64,000 bases of DNA from UBA8337 sp965221415 (GTDB lineage: Bacteria > Pseudomonadota > Alphaproteobacteria > RS24). The notes under the pieces are model-generated. The model saw only the letters and a list, made by a program, of their open reading frames with translations. It made no database searches and had not been told where the DNA came from. The DNA lies in assembly GCA_965221415.1 (NCBI GenBank), contig OZ244887.1, positions 1,054,001-1,118,000 on the forward strand, in the 5' to 3' direction. A program made the position numbers and the translations under genes. Positions 1-8,530 of the stretch are shown one piece after another (position 1 is the first letter of the stretch; every line of letters begins with the position of its first letter).

Positions 1-336
1 TAATTTGTCAGACTTAAACGGCTTCTCGATATAATCATACGCGCCTGCGCGAATGGCCGCGACCGCCGTGTCGATATTGCCGTGGCCTGAAATCACCACG
101 ACGGGCAGGCTCGGATAGCGTTCGCGCAAAATATTTAAAATTTCCAAACCGTCCAAACGGCTGCCTTGGAGCCAGACATCAAGCAAAACCATCGCCGGAC
201 ACCGACGGGTGATTTCGCGCAAAGCACTGTCGCTATCGGTAGCCACGCGTACTTCATAGCCTTCGTCTTCTAACACACCCGCAACCAAGTCGCAGATATC
301 TACTTCATCATCAACAATTAACACATCTCCAAACAT
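1..336 (-). CDS. ntrX: Nitrogen assimilation regulatory protein NtrX (N-terminal part, truncated by window edge)
   Basis: Response regulator of the NtrY/NtrX two-component pair, an NtrC-family regulator that acts in the cytoplasm. Only the first 112 residues (receiver domain) are in the window; the AAA+ and DNA-binding parts would lie beyond base 1. I see the acidic pocket D9-D10-E11, the phospho-acceptor D53 in LLDVW, S83 in VISGHGN and K105 in EKPF, all standard receiver residues. The start ATG (336-334) shares one base with the ntrY stop (TGATG), so translation is coupled to the kinase. The identification as NtrX rather than NtrC rests on the ntrY neighbour and on the VWLQGSRLDGLEIL segment typical of NtrX. 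Confidence 0.93.
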   Translation of the reverse strand, partial: MFGDVLIVDDEVDICDLVAGVLEDEGYEVRVATDSDSALREITRRCPAMVLLDVWLQGSRLDGLEILNILRERYPSLPVVVISGHGNIDTAVAAIRAGAYDYIEKPFKSDKL

Positions 337-2546
337 CACAATTCCTCTAACTCTCTCGACTGCCCCGCCATTTGTTTGTTCAGCAGAGGAAACACCATCT
401 GCACTTTTGCGCCCGTCCCGCCAGACAAACACCATGGCGCGTCTTCAAGCTTCAGCTTGCCGCCATGATCTTCAATCACCTTTTTCACGATAGACAGACC
501 AAGACCCGTCCCTTCTTCGCGCGAGGTGTTATAAGGTTCTAACAATGCATAGCGATCTTTTTCTGGCCATCCGGGCCCGCTATCTGCAATCGCGACTGAG
601 ATTTGCGCCGCATCTTCTTGCACTGTTATTTCGATAAATTTCTCATCACCGCCGAGCATTGCCGCTTCGCCCGCGTTTTTGAGAATATTGGTCAATGCCT
701 GACTGATAAGGCGACGGTCGCCATGCATGATGACTTTATCTGGACACTCGACCCGATATTCGACATCGCGCTGCGCCACGCGCTGCAATAAAACCGCCTG
801 AGTCAGAACGTCGTTTAAATTAAAGCTGCCCATCACCGCCGTTGGCATACGCGCAAAAGCGGCGAACTCATCAACCATCTGGCCAATATCTTCAACTTGG
901 CGAATAATCGTCTCGGTGCATTTGCGGAAAATATCGGCGGTTTCGCCAACATCATTGCCATATTTAAACTGCAAGCGCTCTGCCGAAAGCTGAATCGGGG
1001 TCAGCGGATTTTTAATCTCATGCGCAATCCGCCGCGCAATATCCGACCAAGCCGCGTTGCGCTGTGCGGTCAGCAAATCAGTGACATCATCAAACGTTAT
1101 CACCACACCGCCTTGCGGGCCATCGATACACGCCGCCGATGCCTGAATGGTCAGCCCCTTGGTTTTCGCATGGGGCAAATTAACCTGCTCGGTGACCAGC
1201 CCGCGCATTTGTTCGGCACCTTCTAAGAGGCTCACAAAATCTGGCATCACAAGCGCCAGAGGCTGACCGATGAGTTGGTTCGGCATCACCTCATATAACT
1301 CACCTGCGGCTTCATTCGCATGGTTAATAACACCATTTTCATCGATGCCGACAACGCCCGAACTCACGCCGTGCAAAACCGTCTCGGTAAACCGCGCCCG
1401 CTCATCCAAATCATTTTGCTGCGACCCAAGACGTTCAGCCATTTCGTTAAAAGTTTCAGCTAGCTCGTCAATCTCGCCATTGCTCGTGGCAGTTGTGCGT
1501 ACACGGCTTTGCAAATCACCCTCGCCTAAGCGGCGTGCTGCATAAATCAATCGCCCGATAGGAATGACCAAACGGTCGGCCAAAGACAGGCCGAGCCAAA
1601 TCGCCGACAGCAAAATAACCAAAGTCATCACAATATAAATCAGGGCAAATGTCAGTTGCGTTTCAAACCGCCGTCGTTCCATGGCGGAATAGTCGCGCAC
1701 CGCCGCTTCGGTTTGCACCAATTGCTGCATGACATTGGCCGATAAAATACGCGTCGCATAAAGATATAAGTCCGAGGTGCCCGATATTTTGCGCAAGCCC
1801 AATATCTGCGCTTTCGATGTCGCGGTTAAAATCACCGTATTATTGCGCGCCGCCGAAAAGGCTTCCGGTCGCGGCAGGGTCGTCAAAATCGTTTCCTCTG
1901 GCGATGCCGCCACAAGCACATCGCCTTGGTCGTTGATAATCAGAGCTTGCGGAATTTTACGCAATCCCGTTTGCGCCTGTATGAATTGCATAAAGCGCTG
2001 CGGATTTGTGTCCAGCATATCTTGCACCGCAGCTAAATCCTGCGCCATCATGGTGACGTCGTGGCGCAAGCTCTCGCGCTGTTCGGCTAAATAAGCGTTG
2101 GCGACCGCCGTGGTGTTCGTGATGATGGTTTTGGTGCGCGCCGAAAACCAATAATCAAGCCCACGGTCCATCGTCACAATGGCAAAAATCGCCACCAAAA
2201 TCGCGGGGAAAGCCGCAATCGCCGAGAACAACGTCACCATGCGGCCATGCATGTAAGCACCCGCACGTCCTGCCCGTTGGCGACGGCGCAATCGTATCGC
2301 TTGCACGCCCAGCATGATGAGCAGTCCGCAAATAATGAAAATGTTAATCGATAACAACCCCCAGACGGATTCTCTGGTGGGAGCTATCGGGGTCAAATTA
2401 CTAAGAACGAGATAGGTCACAATGCCCGACGCCAAGCCGAGCAATGCAAGAGACAAAGATGAATACCGCCCCAAGCCAGACCAATTCAAAGCGGTCAACT
2501 TATCAGCAGGTTTCTTTAACATTCTGGTGAGCTGAATAACGCCCAT
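336..2546 (-). CDS. ntrY: Sensor histidine kinase NtrY
   Basis: Membrane histidine kinase that phosphorylates NtrX, linked in alphaproteobacteria to nitrogen metabolism and redox or envelope signals. 736 residues. Three hydrophobic segments lie near residues 30-50, 63-84 and 103-126. A long extracytoplasmic part follows, then a fourth membrane segment near 300-325, HAMP, PAS, and the kinase core: H-box ARRIAHEIKNPLTPI with H509, N-box N620, DSGPG near 655 and GTGLGL near 680. The start at 2546 has a near-perfect ribosome site (GGAGGTGAT) just upstream. The stop overlaps the ntrX start by one base. Unlike the usual order, ntrB and ntrC are not directly upstream; metG is. Confidence 0.95.
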   Translation of the reverse strand: MGVIQLTRMLKKPADKLTALNWSGLGRYSSLSLALLGLASGIVTYLVLSNLTPIAPTRESVWGLLSINIFIICGLLIMLGVQAIRLRRRQRAGRAGAYMHGRMVTLFSAIAAFPAILVAIFAIVTMDRGLDYWFSARTKTIITNTTAVANAYLAEQRESLRHDVTMMAQDLAAVQDMLDTNPQRFMQFIQAQTGLRKIPQALIINDQGDVLVAASPEETILTTLPRPEAFSAARNNTVILTATSKAQILGLRKISGTSDLYLYATRILSANVMQQLVQTEAAVRDYSAMERRRFETQLTFALIYIVMTLVILLSAIWLGLSLADRLVIPIGRLIYAARRLGEGDLQSRVRTTATSNGEIDELAETFNEMAERLGSQQNDLDERARFTETVLHGVSSGVVGIDENGVINHANEAAGELYEVMPNQLIGQPLALVMPDFVSLLEGAEQMRGLVTEQVNLPHAKTKGLTIQASAACIDGPQGGVVITFDDVTDLLTAQRNAAWSDIARRIAHEIKNPLTPIQLSAERLQFKYGNDVGETADIFRKCTETIIRQVEDIGQMVDEFAAFARMPTAVMGSFNLNDVLTQAVLLQRVAQRDVEYRVECPDKVIMHGDRRLISQALTNILKNAGEAAMLGGDEKFIEITVQEDAAQISVAIADSGPGWPEKDRYALLEPYNTSREEGTGLGLSIVKKVIEDHGGKLKLEDAPWCLSGGTGAKVQMVFPLLNKQMAGQSRELEEL

Positions 2547-2579
2547 GCATCACCTCCAATTACGCCACAACACGAGAAT

Positions 2580-2609
2580 GCTATGTGGACGATAAGTTGT
2601 GCACATAGC
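2580..2609. repeat. Inverted repeat in the ntrY leader
   Basis: Perfect 8-base inverted repeat GCTATGTG (2580-2587) and CACATAGC (2602-2609) separated by 14 bases, between the proposed -10 element and the ntrY ribosome site. It could be a regulator operator or an RNA hairpin in the leader. The arms are exact; the function is inference. Confidence 0.55.
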
Positions 2610-2626
2610 AAGAGGATAACCAAATT

Positions 2627-2635
2627 ATTATACCA
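2627..2635 (-). promoter_or_regulatory. Extended -10 promoter element for ntrYX
   Basis: On the minus strand the sequence reads TGGTATAAT (2635 to 2627), a perfect TATAAT with the TGn extension. It predicts a transcription start near 2620, about 75 bases before ntrY. The -35 position (2650-2655, GTGCAA) is poor, as expected for an extended -10 promoter. It implies that ntrYX can be transcribed independently of the upstream metG operon. Confidence 0.55.
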
Positions 2636-2646
2636 GTAACAATCAT

Positions 2647-2666
2647 TTGTTGCACGCTTACAACAA
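2647..2666. promoter_or_regulatory. Inverted repeat over the -35 region of the ntrYX promoter
   Basis: TTGTTG (2647-2652), an 8-base spacer and CAACAA (2661-2666) form a perfect inverted repeat. It covers the -35 position of the proposed ntrYX promoter, where a dimeric regulator would compete with polymerase. Candidate operator; the binding protein is unknown. Confidence 0.4.
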
Positions 2667-2682
2667 CCCTTTGGGGATGGCT

Positions 2683-4227
2683 TCACTCTTCCATCATGCT
2701 CAGGCGCGGGAACACACCTTGCGGGGGTGGCAGTGTTTGGCCAGATTGCAGCCGATGCGCCGCGCCTAAATGTGCAAACTGACGCGCCGTCGGGTCGATA
2801 CATAAATAGTCGAGCAGCTTGGCCGCCCCTTCGGGAATAACTGGCTGCAATAAGATGGCGGCTTGGCGCACCAGCTCGGCGGTGACATATAAAACTGTAC
2901 CCATCCGCGCAGGATTATCTTGCTTCAAGCTCCACGGCTCTTGCACGGCAAAATAACGATTGGCCTCCGACACGGCATCCATCACGGCGGCCAGATAATT
3001 GTGAATTTCATGCGCTTCCATGGCGGCATCCGTGCGCGATTTCAAACTATCAAACAACGCCAAGACGGCCTCGTCATCCGCCGTGAAAGTCTCTGGCTGT
3101 GGCACAAGACCGTCGCAATTCTTGCCAATCATCGACAGGCTGCGCTGCGCCAAATTGCCGATATCATTCGCCAAATCAGCGTTCACTCGATTGACGATGG
3201 CCTCGTCGCTAAAGCTACCGTCGCGGCCAAATGGCACTTCGCGCAAGAAAAAATAGCGCAACGCATCGACCCCATAATGCTCAATCAGCGTAAACGGGTC
3301 GAGCACATTGCCGAGCGACTTCGACATTTTCTCGCCCTTCACCGTCAAAAACCCGTGCGCAAAAATCTGCTGCGGCACGGGCAAATCCGCCGCCATCAGA
3401 AACGCCGGCCAATAAACCGCATGAAACCGCGTGATATCCTTGCCAATCACATGCAGTGCCGCCGGCCAAAACGCATCATAGCGCGCCGCCCGTTCAGGAT
3501 AGTCCAACACAGACAGGTAATTGGTCAGCGCGTCCAACCAAACATAAATCACATGCGCGGGGTCGTCTGGCACAGGCACGCCCCAATCAAAGGCAGTGCG
3601 CGAGATAGACAGGTCTTTAAGCCCGCCTTTTAAAAACGACACCACCTCATTGCGCCGACTTTCGGGCTGCAAAAACTCTGGATGCGCCTCGAAATGCGCC
3701 AATAACTTCTCTTGATAGGCCGACAGCTTGAAGAAATAGCTGTCTTCCTCCAACCATTCAACGGGCGAGCCTTGCGGCGACAATTTCTCGCCATCCGCGC
3801 CTTCGGTGACTTCGCTTTCGGTATAAAACGCCTCGTCGCGCACCGAATACCACCCCGAATAGCTGTCCTTATAAATATCGCCATGCGCCGCAATCCGCTG
3901 CCAGATATCGGCGACCGCCGCGTGATGGCGCGGCTCAGACGTGCGGATAAAATCGTCATGGCTACAGTTCAAAGCATCCGCCATCTCTCGAAAGGCGGGC
4001 GTAAGCTCATCGGCCAAGTCGCGCGCGGTTTTGCCTTGGTCACGGGCGGTTTGGAACATTTTTTGGCCGTGGTCGTCCGTACCAGTCGAAAAATACACAT
4101 TTTCGCCGTTTAAACGGTGATAACGCGCAATCGCATCCGTGGCCATTATCTCATACGCATGGCCAATATGAGGATTGCCATTTGGATAGGAAATCGCAGT
4201 ACTTATAAAAAAGTTCTTATCTATCAC
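2683..4227 (-). CDS. metG: Methionine--tRNA ligase
   Basis: Cytoplasmic class I aminoacyl-tRNA synthetase that charges initiator and elongator tRNA-Met. 514 residues. The HIGH signature is H20-IGH23 in NGNPHIGHAYE, and KMSKS is at 300-304 in KGEKMSKSLGN. The connective region (about 115-165) has no paired CxxC knuckles, so this is the short zinc-less form lacking the C-terminal dimerisation domain. The start is GTG at 4227, preceded by AGGAA, which overlaps the end of holB. It is the last gene of rlpA-dacC-tmk-holB-metG. In many alphaproteobacteria tatD follows; here ntrY does. Confidence 0.96.
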   Translation of the reverse strand: MIDKNFFISTAISYPNGNPHIGHAYEIMATDAIARYHRLNGENVYFSTGTDDHGQKMFQTARDQGKTARDLADELTPAFREMADALNCSHDDFIRTSEPRHHAAVADIWQRIAAHGDIYKDSYSGWYSVRDEAFYTESEVTEGADGEKLSPQGSPVEWLEEDSYFFKLSAYQEKLLAHFEAHPEFLQPESRRNEVVSFLKGGLKDLSISRTAFDWGVPVPDDPAHVIYVWLDALTNYLSVLDYPERAARYDAFWPAALHVIGKDITRFHAVYWPAFLMAADLPVPQQIFAHGFLTVKGEKMSKSLGNVLDPFTLIEHYGVDALRYFFLREVPFGRDGSFSDEAIVNRVNADLANDIGNLAQRSLSMIGKNCDGLVPQPETFTADDEAVLALFDSLKSRTDAAMEAHEIHNYLAAVMDAVSEANRYFAVQEPWSLKQDNPARMGTVLYVTAELVRQAAILLQPVIPEGAAKLLDYLCIDPTARQFAHLGAAHRLQSGQTLPPPQGVFPRLSMMEE

Positions 4228-4236
4228 TTTAAGTTC

Positions 4237-5340
4237 CTAAACCGTTTTCGAGCGCACCATATCGCCCAATATACCAAACCATTCGAGGATGGCCTGCTTC
4301 TTATCCAAGTTCAAACTATCAACCAAATGCGTTTGATGTTGTACCTTCTCCCACAATGAAAGCGCCGATTCAAGCGGCAACGCACCCCCAAGACGCGCCA
4401 CAAGCTCAGCTTCGCCCTCAAAAATAGGCTGAAAACCATCGCCCGCCGCAACCGAGCGTATCACACGATGCAACCAACCGCTAAACAAGTAGCAAAATAG
4501 CTTAAAACTCTCTGGCTCACTGCGCGCACCAAACCGCCCCGCCAGCCCATGCAATTTCTCAATATCAAGCTGCGGCACGGTTTCTAGCACCCCAATCATG
4601 TCGCGATATAAGTCAAACCCGCCTAATTGCGCCAAAGTTAACGCTTGCCCCGCGCTTCCCGCTGCCGAAAACGCCGCAACGGCTGCTTCATTCGGGTCGA
4701 CCCCATCGAGCCGCCCCGCGATAATCTGCTGCAATTCTGTCTCATCGAGCGCATTAAACGTCAGCTTACGACACCGCGAATGTATCGTCGCCAGCAGCCG
4801 CCCCGGATGATGACAGACAATCAAGAACAAGCATTTCTCGGGCGGCTCTTCAATCAGCCGAAGAAGCGCGTTCACACTATAGTTATTCATATCATCGATG
4901 CTGTCGATAATCGCCACGCGCCACCCAATGCGCGCGGCTCTTAACTCAAATGATTTTTTTATCGCACGCGTATCATCGGCTAAAATGTCTTTGCGAAACT
5001 TTCCCGTATCTTCATTATACTGACGCTTCAGGACAAATAAATCTGGATGCGCCTCGCTTTCAATCAACCGCGTTTCGTCGTTTTCTAGAGCAGGCGATAG
5101 CGTTTCGATATGTTGCGGGGTCGCCACCGACAAGATGGCGCGCGCCGCCAGATAAGCAAAACTCGCCTTGCCCACGCCCTGCGGCCCGCACAATAACCAA
5201 GCATGCGGCATACGCGCGCCCTTCGCAGAGGCGATAAAATCAGCTTGCGCGCGCTCATTGCCAATCAAAGCGCGGGTCAAGCGCGGCGCAAACGCACCGT
5301 CTATATCTGGATATTCTTCAATCGTGTCGGTTTGGCTCAT
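4237..5340 (-). CDS. holB: DNA polymerase III subunit delta'
   Basis: Clamp-loader subunit of the replicative polymerase that helps load the beta clamp. About 367 residues from the ATG at 5340; a GTG at 5358 would add six residues and cannot be excluded, because neither has a strong ribosome site. A P-loop-like GPQGVGKAS lies near residue 60, the sensor region HHPGRLLATIHSRCR carries the SRC motif typical of clamp loaders, and EEPPEKC precedes it. It lies a few bases after tmk, the classic tmk-holB pairing, and its end overlaps the metG ribosome site. Confidence 0.93.
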   Translation of the reverse strand: MSQTDTIEEYPDIDGAFAPRLTRALIGNERAQADFIASAKGARMPHAWLLCGPQGVGKASFAYLAARAILSVATPQHIETLSPALENDETRLIESEAHPDLFVLKRQYNEDTGKFRKDILADDTRAIKKSFELRAARIGWRVAIIDSIDDMNNYSVNALLRLIEEPPEKCLFLIVCHHPGRLLATIHSRCRKLTFNALDETELQQIIAGRLDGVDPNEAAVAAFSAAGSAGQALTLAQLGGFDLYRDMIGVLETVPQLDIEKLHGLAGRFGARSEPESFKLFCYLFSGWLHRVIRSVAAGDGFQPIFEGEAELVARLGGALPLESALSLWEKVQHQTHLVDSLNLDKKQAILEWFGILGDMVRSKTV

Positions 5341-5363
5341 AGCCCTATTTAAGCTCACTCGGG

Positions 5364-5987
5364 CTAAAGTTTAAAGCGTTGCTTCATATGGCTTTCGATT
5401 TGCTGCCAGACCGCCTCGAACGTGTCTTCGGCATCAATCACAATAATGCGGTCGGGGCTTTCCGCCGCCAGAGCCAAAAACCCGTCGCGCACTTTGCTAT
5501 GAAATTCAGCTTCTTTCTTTTCAAAGCGTGCCGCACCGCCGCGTTTTTCAGCGCGTTGCAATCCCGCCTCCTCGCGAATGTCCAACAGAAAAGTCACATC
5601 GGGCATCGTGTCACCGACCATCTGTGCCTGAATCGTCCGTACCATTTCCAACCCCAACGCGCCCGCAATCCCCTGATAGGTCAATGTGCTGTCGAGAAAG
5701 CGGTCGCAAATCACCCATTTGCCAGCAGCCAAAGCCGGCTCAATGACGCGATTTACATGCTCAATTCGTGCCGCCATCAGCAGCATTAATTCCGCCGCAG
5801 GCGACCAACGGTCAGGCTCGCCTTGCACCAGTAAATCACGGATGTCTTCGCTTTGCTTCGTGCCGCCCGGCTCGTATGTGTCGACCACCTCGAAGCCATT
5901 GCTGCGCAAAAAACCTGCCATATGCGCCGCTTGGGTTGACTTGCCGCCGCCCTCGCCGCCTTCAAAGCTGATAAATTTCCCGCGCAT
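5364..5987 (-). CDS. tmk: Thymidylate kinase
   Basis: Phosphorylates dTMP to dTDP with ATP in the cytoplasm, feeding dTTP synthesis. 207 residues, the normal family length. The P-loop GGEGGGKST is at about residues 8-16, the DR motif is in VICDRFLDSTLTYQG, and the arginine-rich lid is RAEKRGGAARFE. The ATG follows directly on the dacC TAG with no gap, so the two are translationally coupled. Part of the rlpA-dacC-tmk-holB-metG operon. Confidence 0.96.
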   Translation of the reverse strand: MRGKFISFEGGEGGGKSTQAAHMAGFLRSNGFEVVDTYEPGGTKQSEDIRDLLVQGEPDRWSPAAELMLLMAARIEHVNRVIEPALAAGKWVICDRFLDSTLTYQGIAGALGLEMVRTIQAQMVGDTMPDVTFLLDIREEAGLQRAEKRGGAARFEKKEAEFHSKVRDGFLALAAESPDRIIVIDAEDTFEAVWQQIESHMKQRFKL

Positions 5988-7127
5988 CTAATCGCCCACG
6001 ACCAGATAAATCAGGCTTGAAATAGCACGGCTGACGACATTGCCTTTGCCGACATCTTCCGCCGCCACTAAGTCAATTTCTTGTGAACTCAATCCGGGCA
6101 GCGTGACCCGCAGCGTCGCCAGTTTATCGCCCTTAGAAATAGGCGCAGGCACGGGCTTGTCATATGTCACGGTCGCGACCATTTTGCGACGCCCGCCGCG
6201 TGGGACAACGACATCGAAGCGCTTGATGGGCGTGACATTCACAGCATCTTCCGTGCCGTGCCACACGGGTAGCTGACTGACCACCTGCCCCGCTTCGACC
6301 AATAAATCGCGCTGAAAATTACGAAACCCGAACGTCATCAGTTTTTTGGCTTCACGCGCCCGTGCGCGTTTTGTATCCAGTCCGTTCAGCACCAAAATAA
6401 GCCGCCGACCGTTTTGCTCGGCTGAGGCGACAAGTCCGTAGCCCGATTCCGATGTATGGCCGGTCTTCAATCCGTCTGCGCCGATTTTGGCGTAAAGCAG
6501 CGGGTTACGATTGTTTTGGCGAATCTTGTTCCACGTAAAATCGCGCTCGCTGAAAAGCGAATAATACGCGCCATGATGAGTGATAATCTGACGCGCCAAG
6601 AGTGCCAAATCACGCGCCGTGGTTTTATGCTCAGGGTCGGGCAATCCAGTCGCGTTGGTGAAAGTGGATTTGCTCATGCCGAGTTCTGCGGCGCGTTCGG
6701 TCATCAGCTCGGCGAAGGCTTGCTCGCTGCCGGCCAATCCCTCGGCCAGTGCGATGCAGGCATCATTGCCCGACTGGATGATAATGCCGCGCAGCAAATT
6801 TTCTACCGACACGTTTGAACGCGCCGACAAAAACATCGTCGAGCCACCCGACCCCGCGCCACCTCGTCGCCACGCATCATCGCTGACACGGAACTTTTCG
6901 TCGGGCGAAATCGCGCCCGATTCCAACGCCTCAAAGGCCATCAGCACGGTCATCAGCTTGCTCATACTGGCGGGGCTCATGCGCGCATCGGCGTTTTTCT
7001 CAAACAGCACAACGCCCGTTTGCGCATCCATTAAAAGAGCGTAAGCAGCCTTGGCCGTAATCGCTTGTGCGCTAAACGGGAGGCTCCACATAACCAGTCC
7101 AAGAAGAAGTCGTTTTAATATATTCAT
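5988..7127 (-). CDS. D-alanyl-D-alanine carboxypeptidase (PBP5/6 family)
   Basis: Periplasmic low-molecular-weight penicillin-binding protein that trims the terminal D-Ala from peptidoglycan stem peptides. 379 residues. The signal peptide runs over residues 1-22 (hydrophobic stretch ending SAQA). The three active-site motifs are SMSK (S54, K57), SGN at 119-121 and KTG at 221-223. After about residue 280 comes the beta-rich C-terminal domain of the PBP5 type, ending in a short amphipathic segment that may anchor it to the membrane. It lies 9 bases after rlpA. dacC/dacA-type naming differs between species, so I give no symbol. Confidence 0.95.
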   Translation of the reverse strand: MNILKRLLLGLVMWSLPFSAQAITAKAAYALLMDAQTGVVLFEKNADARMSPASMSKLMTVLMAFEALESGAISPDEKFRVSDDAWRRGGAGSGGSTMFLSARSNVSVENLLRGIIIQSGNDACIALAEGLAGSEQAFAELMTERAAELGMSKSTFTNATGLPDPEHKTTARDLALLARQIITHHGAYYSLFSERDFTWNKIRQNNRNPLLYAKIGADGLKTGHTSESGYGLVASAEQNGRRLILVLNGLDTKRARAREAKKLMTFGFRNFQRDLLVEAGQVVSQLPVWHGTEDAVNVTPIKRFDVVVPRGGRRKMVATVTYDKPVPAPISKGDKLATLRVTLPGLSSQEIDLVAAEDVGKGNVVSRAISSLIYLVVGD

Positions 7128-7136
7128 ATGCGTTCT

Positions 7137-8036
7137 CTATTGCTCGATGATGACGGCGTCTGCATGACCATTGGCCACGAGCCTATCTAATGTTTGGCGT
7201 GCCTCGGCACGGATATTGACCTCGCCGAGCCGCACGCGATAGTAAGTCGTGCCGCTCAGTTCGACTTCGACGATTGTCGCTGGCTCGATATCGGAGAGCT
7301 TGGTCTGAAGCGCCTCGGCATTGGCACGGTTCGAAAACACACCTGCCTGAACAGCATAGCGTTTTTGCGCCAAATCTGGTTTCGGTTTCACGACTGGCTT
7401 GCCGTCGGGGGTTTGCACCGAGACCGCCCCGACGGGCGCACCCGTGATGCGGCGGTCTTCTTTTGGTGTCACGGCTTTTTCGACGATAAAGCGGTCGGGG
7501 TCTTGCTTGCGGATAATGCGTCCTGCGCTATCGTAAAGCGGGGCGCGCCCTAGATATTGCACACGGACACGGGCGGTGCCTTGCTCGCGGAAGCCTAATA
7601 GTTCAGCCGCACGGCGCGACATATCAATCTCGCGGTCTTTGGCAAACGGCCCACGGTCATTCACCCGCACGATAATCGTTTTGCCGTTTTCCAAATTGGT
7701 GACTTTAGCGCGCACAGGCATCGGCAAAGTCGGATGCGCGGCGGTGAGCAAGTCCATGTCGAAAATCTCGCCATTCGCGGTGCGGCGGCCATGGAATTTC
7801 GGGCCGTACCAACTCGCCACACCTTCATTGTCGTAGGTGTGATCCTCTTGCGGATAGTACCACTCATTTTCGATTTGATACGGCGTGCCGATTTTATAAA
7901 TCCCGCCCGCAGCGACCCGTCGTCCCTGCCCCTCAGATGAGTTATGACTGGGCGTGGCGCAAGCGGTCACAAAGAGCGCGACCATCAACACAACCATAGG
8001 CGTTATGGCGGGTTTCATCGCAAGGGCATCGGGCAT
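7137..8036 (-). CDS. rlpA: RlpA-family septal ring lytic transglycosylase, lipoprotein with SPOR domain
   Basis: Envelope protein that cleaves denuded glycan strands at the division site. With the start at 8036 it has 299 residues. A hydrophobic signal ends in the lipobox-like FVTAC, predicting a lipid-modified Cys. A double-psi beta-barrel follows (VASWYGPKFHGRRTANGE to VNDRGPFAKDREIDMS) with the family His and Asp present. A C-terminal SPOR domain starts at KRYAVQAGVFSNRANA. An in-frame start at 8084 is possible but would place acidic residues before the signal; 8036 has a weak GGGAAA site. First gene of the operon with dacC, tmk, holB and metG. Confidence 0.9.
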   Translation of the reverse strand: MPDALAMKPAITPMVVLMVALFVTACATPSHNSSEGQGRRVAAGGIYKIGTPYQIENEWYYPQEDHTYDNEGVASWYGPKFHGRRTANGEIFDMDLLTAAHPTLPMPVRAKVTNLENGKTIIVRVNDRGPFAKDREIDMSRRAAELLGFREQGTARVRVQYLGRAPLYDSAGRIIRKQDPDRFIVEKAVTPKEDRRITGAPVGAVSVQTPDGKPVVKPKPDLAQKRYAVQAGVFSNRANAEALQTKLSDIEPATIVEVELSGTTYYRVRLGEVNIRAEARQTLDRLVANGHADAVIIEQ

Positions 8037-8165
8037 ATTCTGTTTCCCATCTGACATGTCGTCGACACTATATGAGATTCGCATTTACATAAGAAGAACT
8101 GCAAAATGTGCGCTTGAAAAACGCGTTCAATCAAGCTAAGTGACAAGCGCTGACCATAGCGTGCA

Positions 8166-8252
8166 GGAGAGGTGGCTGAGTGGTTTAAAGCGGCGGTCTT
8201 GAAAACCGTTGAGCGTTTGCGCGTTCCGGGGGTTCGAATCCCTCCCTCTCCG
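8166..8252 (+). tRNA. tRNA-Ser (anticodon TGA)
   Basis: 87-nt class II tRNA. The 7-bp acceptor stem GGAGAGG (8166-8172) pairs with CCTCTCC (8245-8251), discriminator G8252. The anticodon loop CTTGAAA has TGA at 8200-8202. A long variable arm (about GAGCGTTTGCGCGTTC) is present, and the T-loop TTCGAAT (8233-8239) sits on a 5-bp stem. The 3' CCA is not encoded (CAC follows). It stands alone, divergent from rlpA. Confidence 0.97.
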
Positions 8253-8263
8253 CACTAGCGCAA

Positions 8264-8310
8264 GGCGCACTAAAGCTCACGCTGTTCGCTAAGTGCTTTT
8301 AGCGTGCGCC
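8264..8310 (+). other. Imperfect hairpin just downstream of tRNA-Ser
   Basis: GGCGCAC (8264-8270) is complementary to GTGCGCC (8304-8310). The pairing continues inward as TAAAGC with GCTTTTA, with a small bulge. It may be a tRNA 3' processing or termination structure, although no T-run follows. Structure seen; role inferred. Confidence 0.4.
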
Positions 8311-8348
8311 AGTCGGCAGGGTCTATCAGCACAGCAAGTCTTTATTCT

Positions 8349-8451
8349 CCCTTGCAAAGGGGTGTGGGTTTCCTTAATCTTTCCCTGTCAAGTTCTACTG
8401 CAGACAGCCCTGTCGGGCTGCTTGCCTAATATAATACCGTTCGCGGGAACA
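8349..8451 (+). other. Group of three short hairpins in the gap before the HEPN-like gene
   Basis: Three inverted repeats follow one another: CCCTT-GCA-AAGGG (8349-8361), CAGCCC-TGTC-GGGCTG (8405-8420) and GTTC-GCGG-GAAC (8439-8450). Apart from these, the 278-base gap 8253-8530 holds no open frame I can support and no clear promoter. It may encode a structured RNA or be the scar of an insertion. Confidence 0.35.
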
Positions 8452-8480
8452 GGTGGGATTCTCCTTTGTGGTAGAATTTG

Positions 8481-8509
8481 ACACAGCCCGGCACTCCGCC
8501 GTGCTGTGT
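8481..8509 (+). promoter_or_regulatory. Strong leader hairpin upstream of the HEPN-like gene
   Basis: ACACAGC-C-CGGC (8481-8492), loop ACTCC, then GCCG-T-GCTGTGT (8498-8509). Eleven base pairs with one mismatch, ending 21 bases before the start codon and about 10 bases before the GGGGAG ribosome site. A possible operator or translational control hairpin. No T-run follows, so it is not a typical terminator. Confidence 0.45.
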
Positions 8510-8530
8510 TGAGCAATTGGGGAGTGTGAC

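Noticed and set aside
2683..4227. metG as defective because the zinc cysteines are absent
   Set aside because: A zinc-less connective peptide is a known MetRS variant, and both signature motifs are intact.
8166..8252. tRNA-Ser as a pseudogene because CCA is not encoded
   Set aside because: All stems and the anticodon loop are intact, and CCA is often added after transcription in proteobacteria.
8478..8483. Perfect TTGACA before the HEPN-like gene as a -35 element
   Set aside because: No acceptable -10 hexamer lies 16-18 bases downstream; the motif is part of the leader hairpin.
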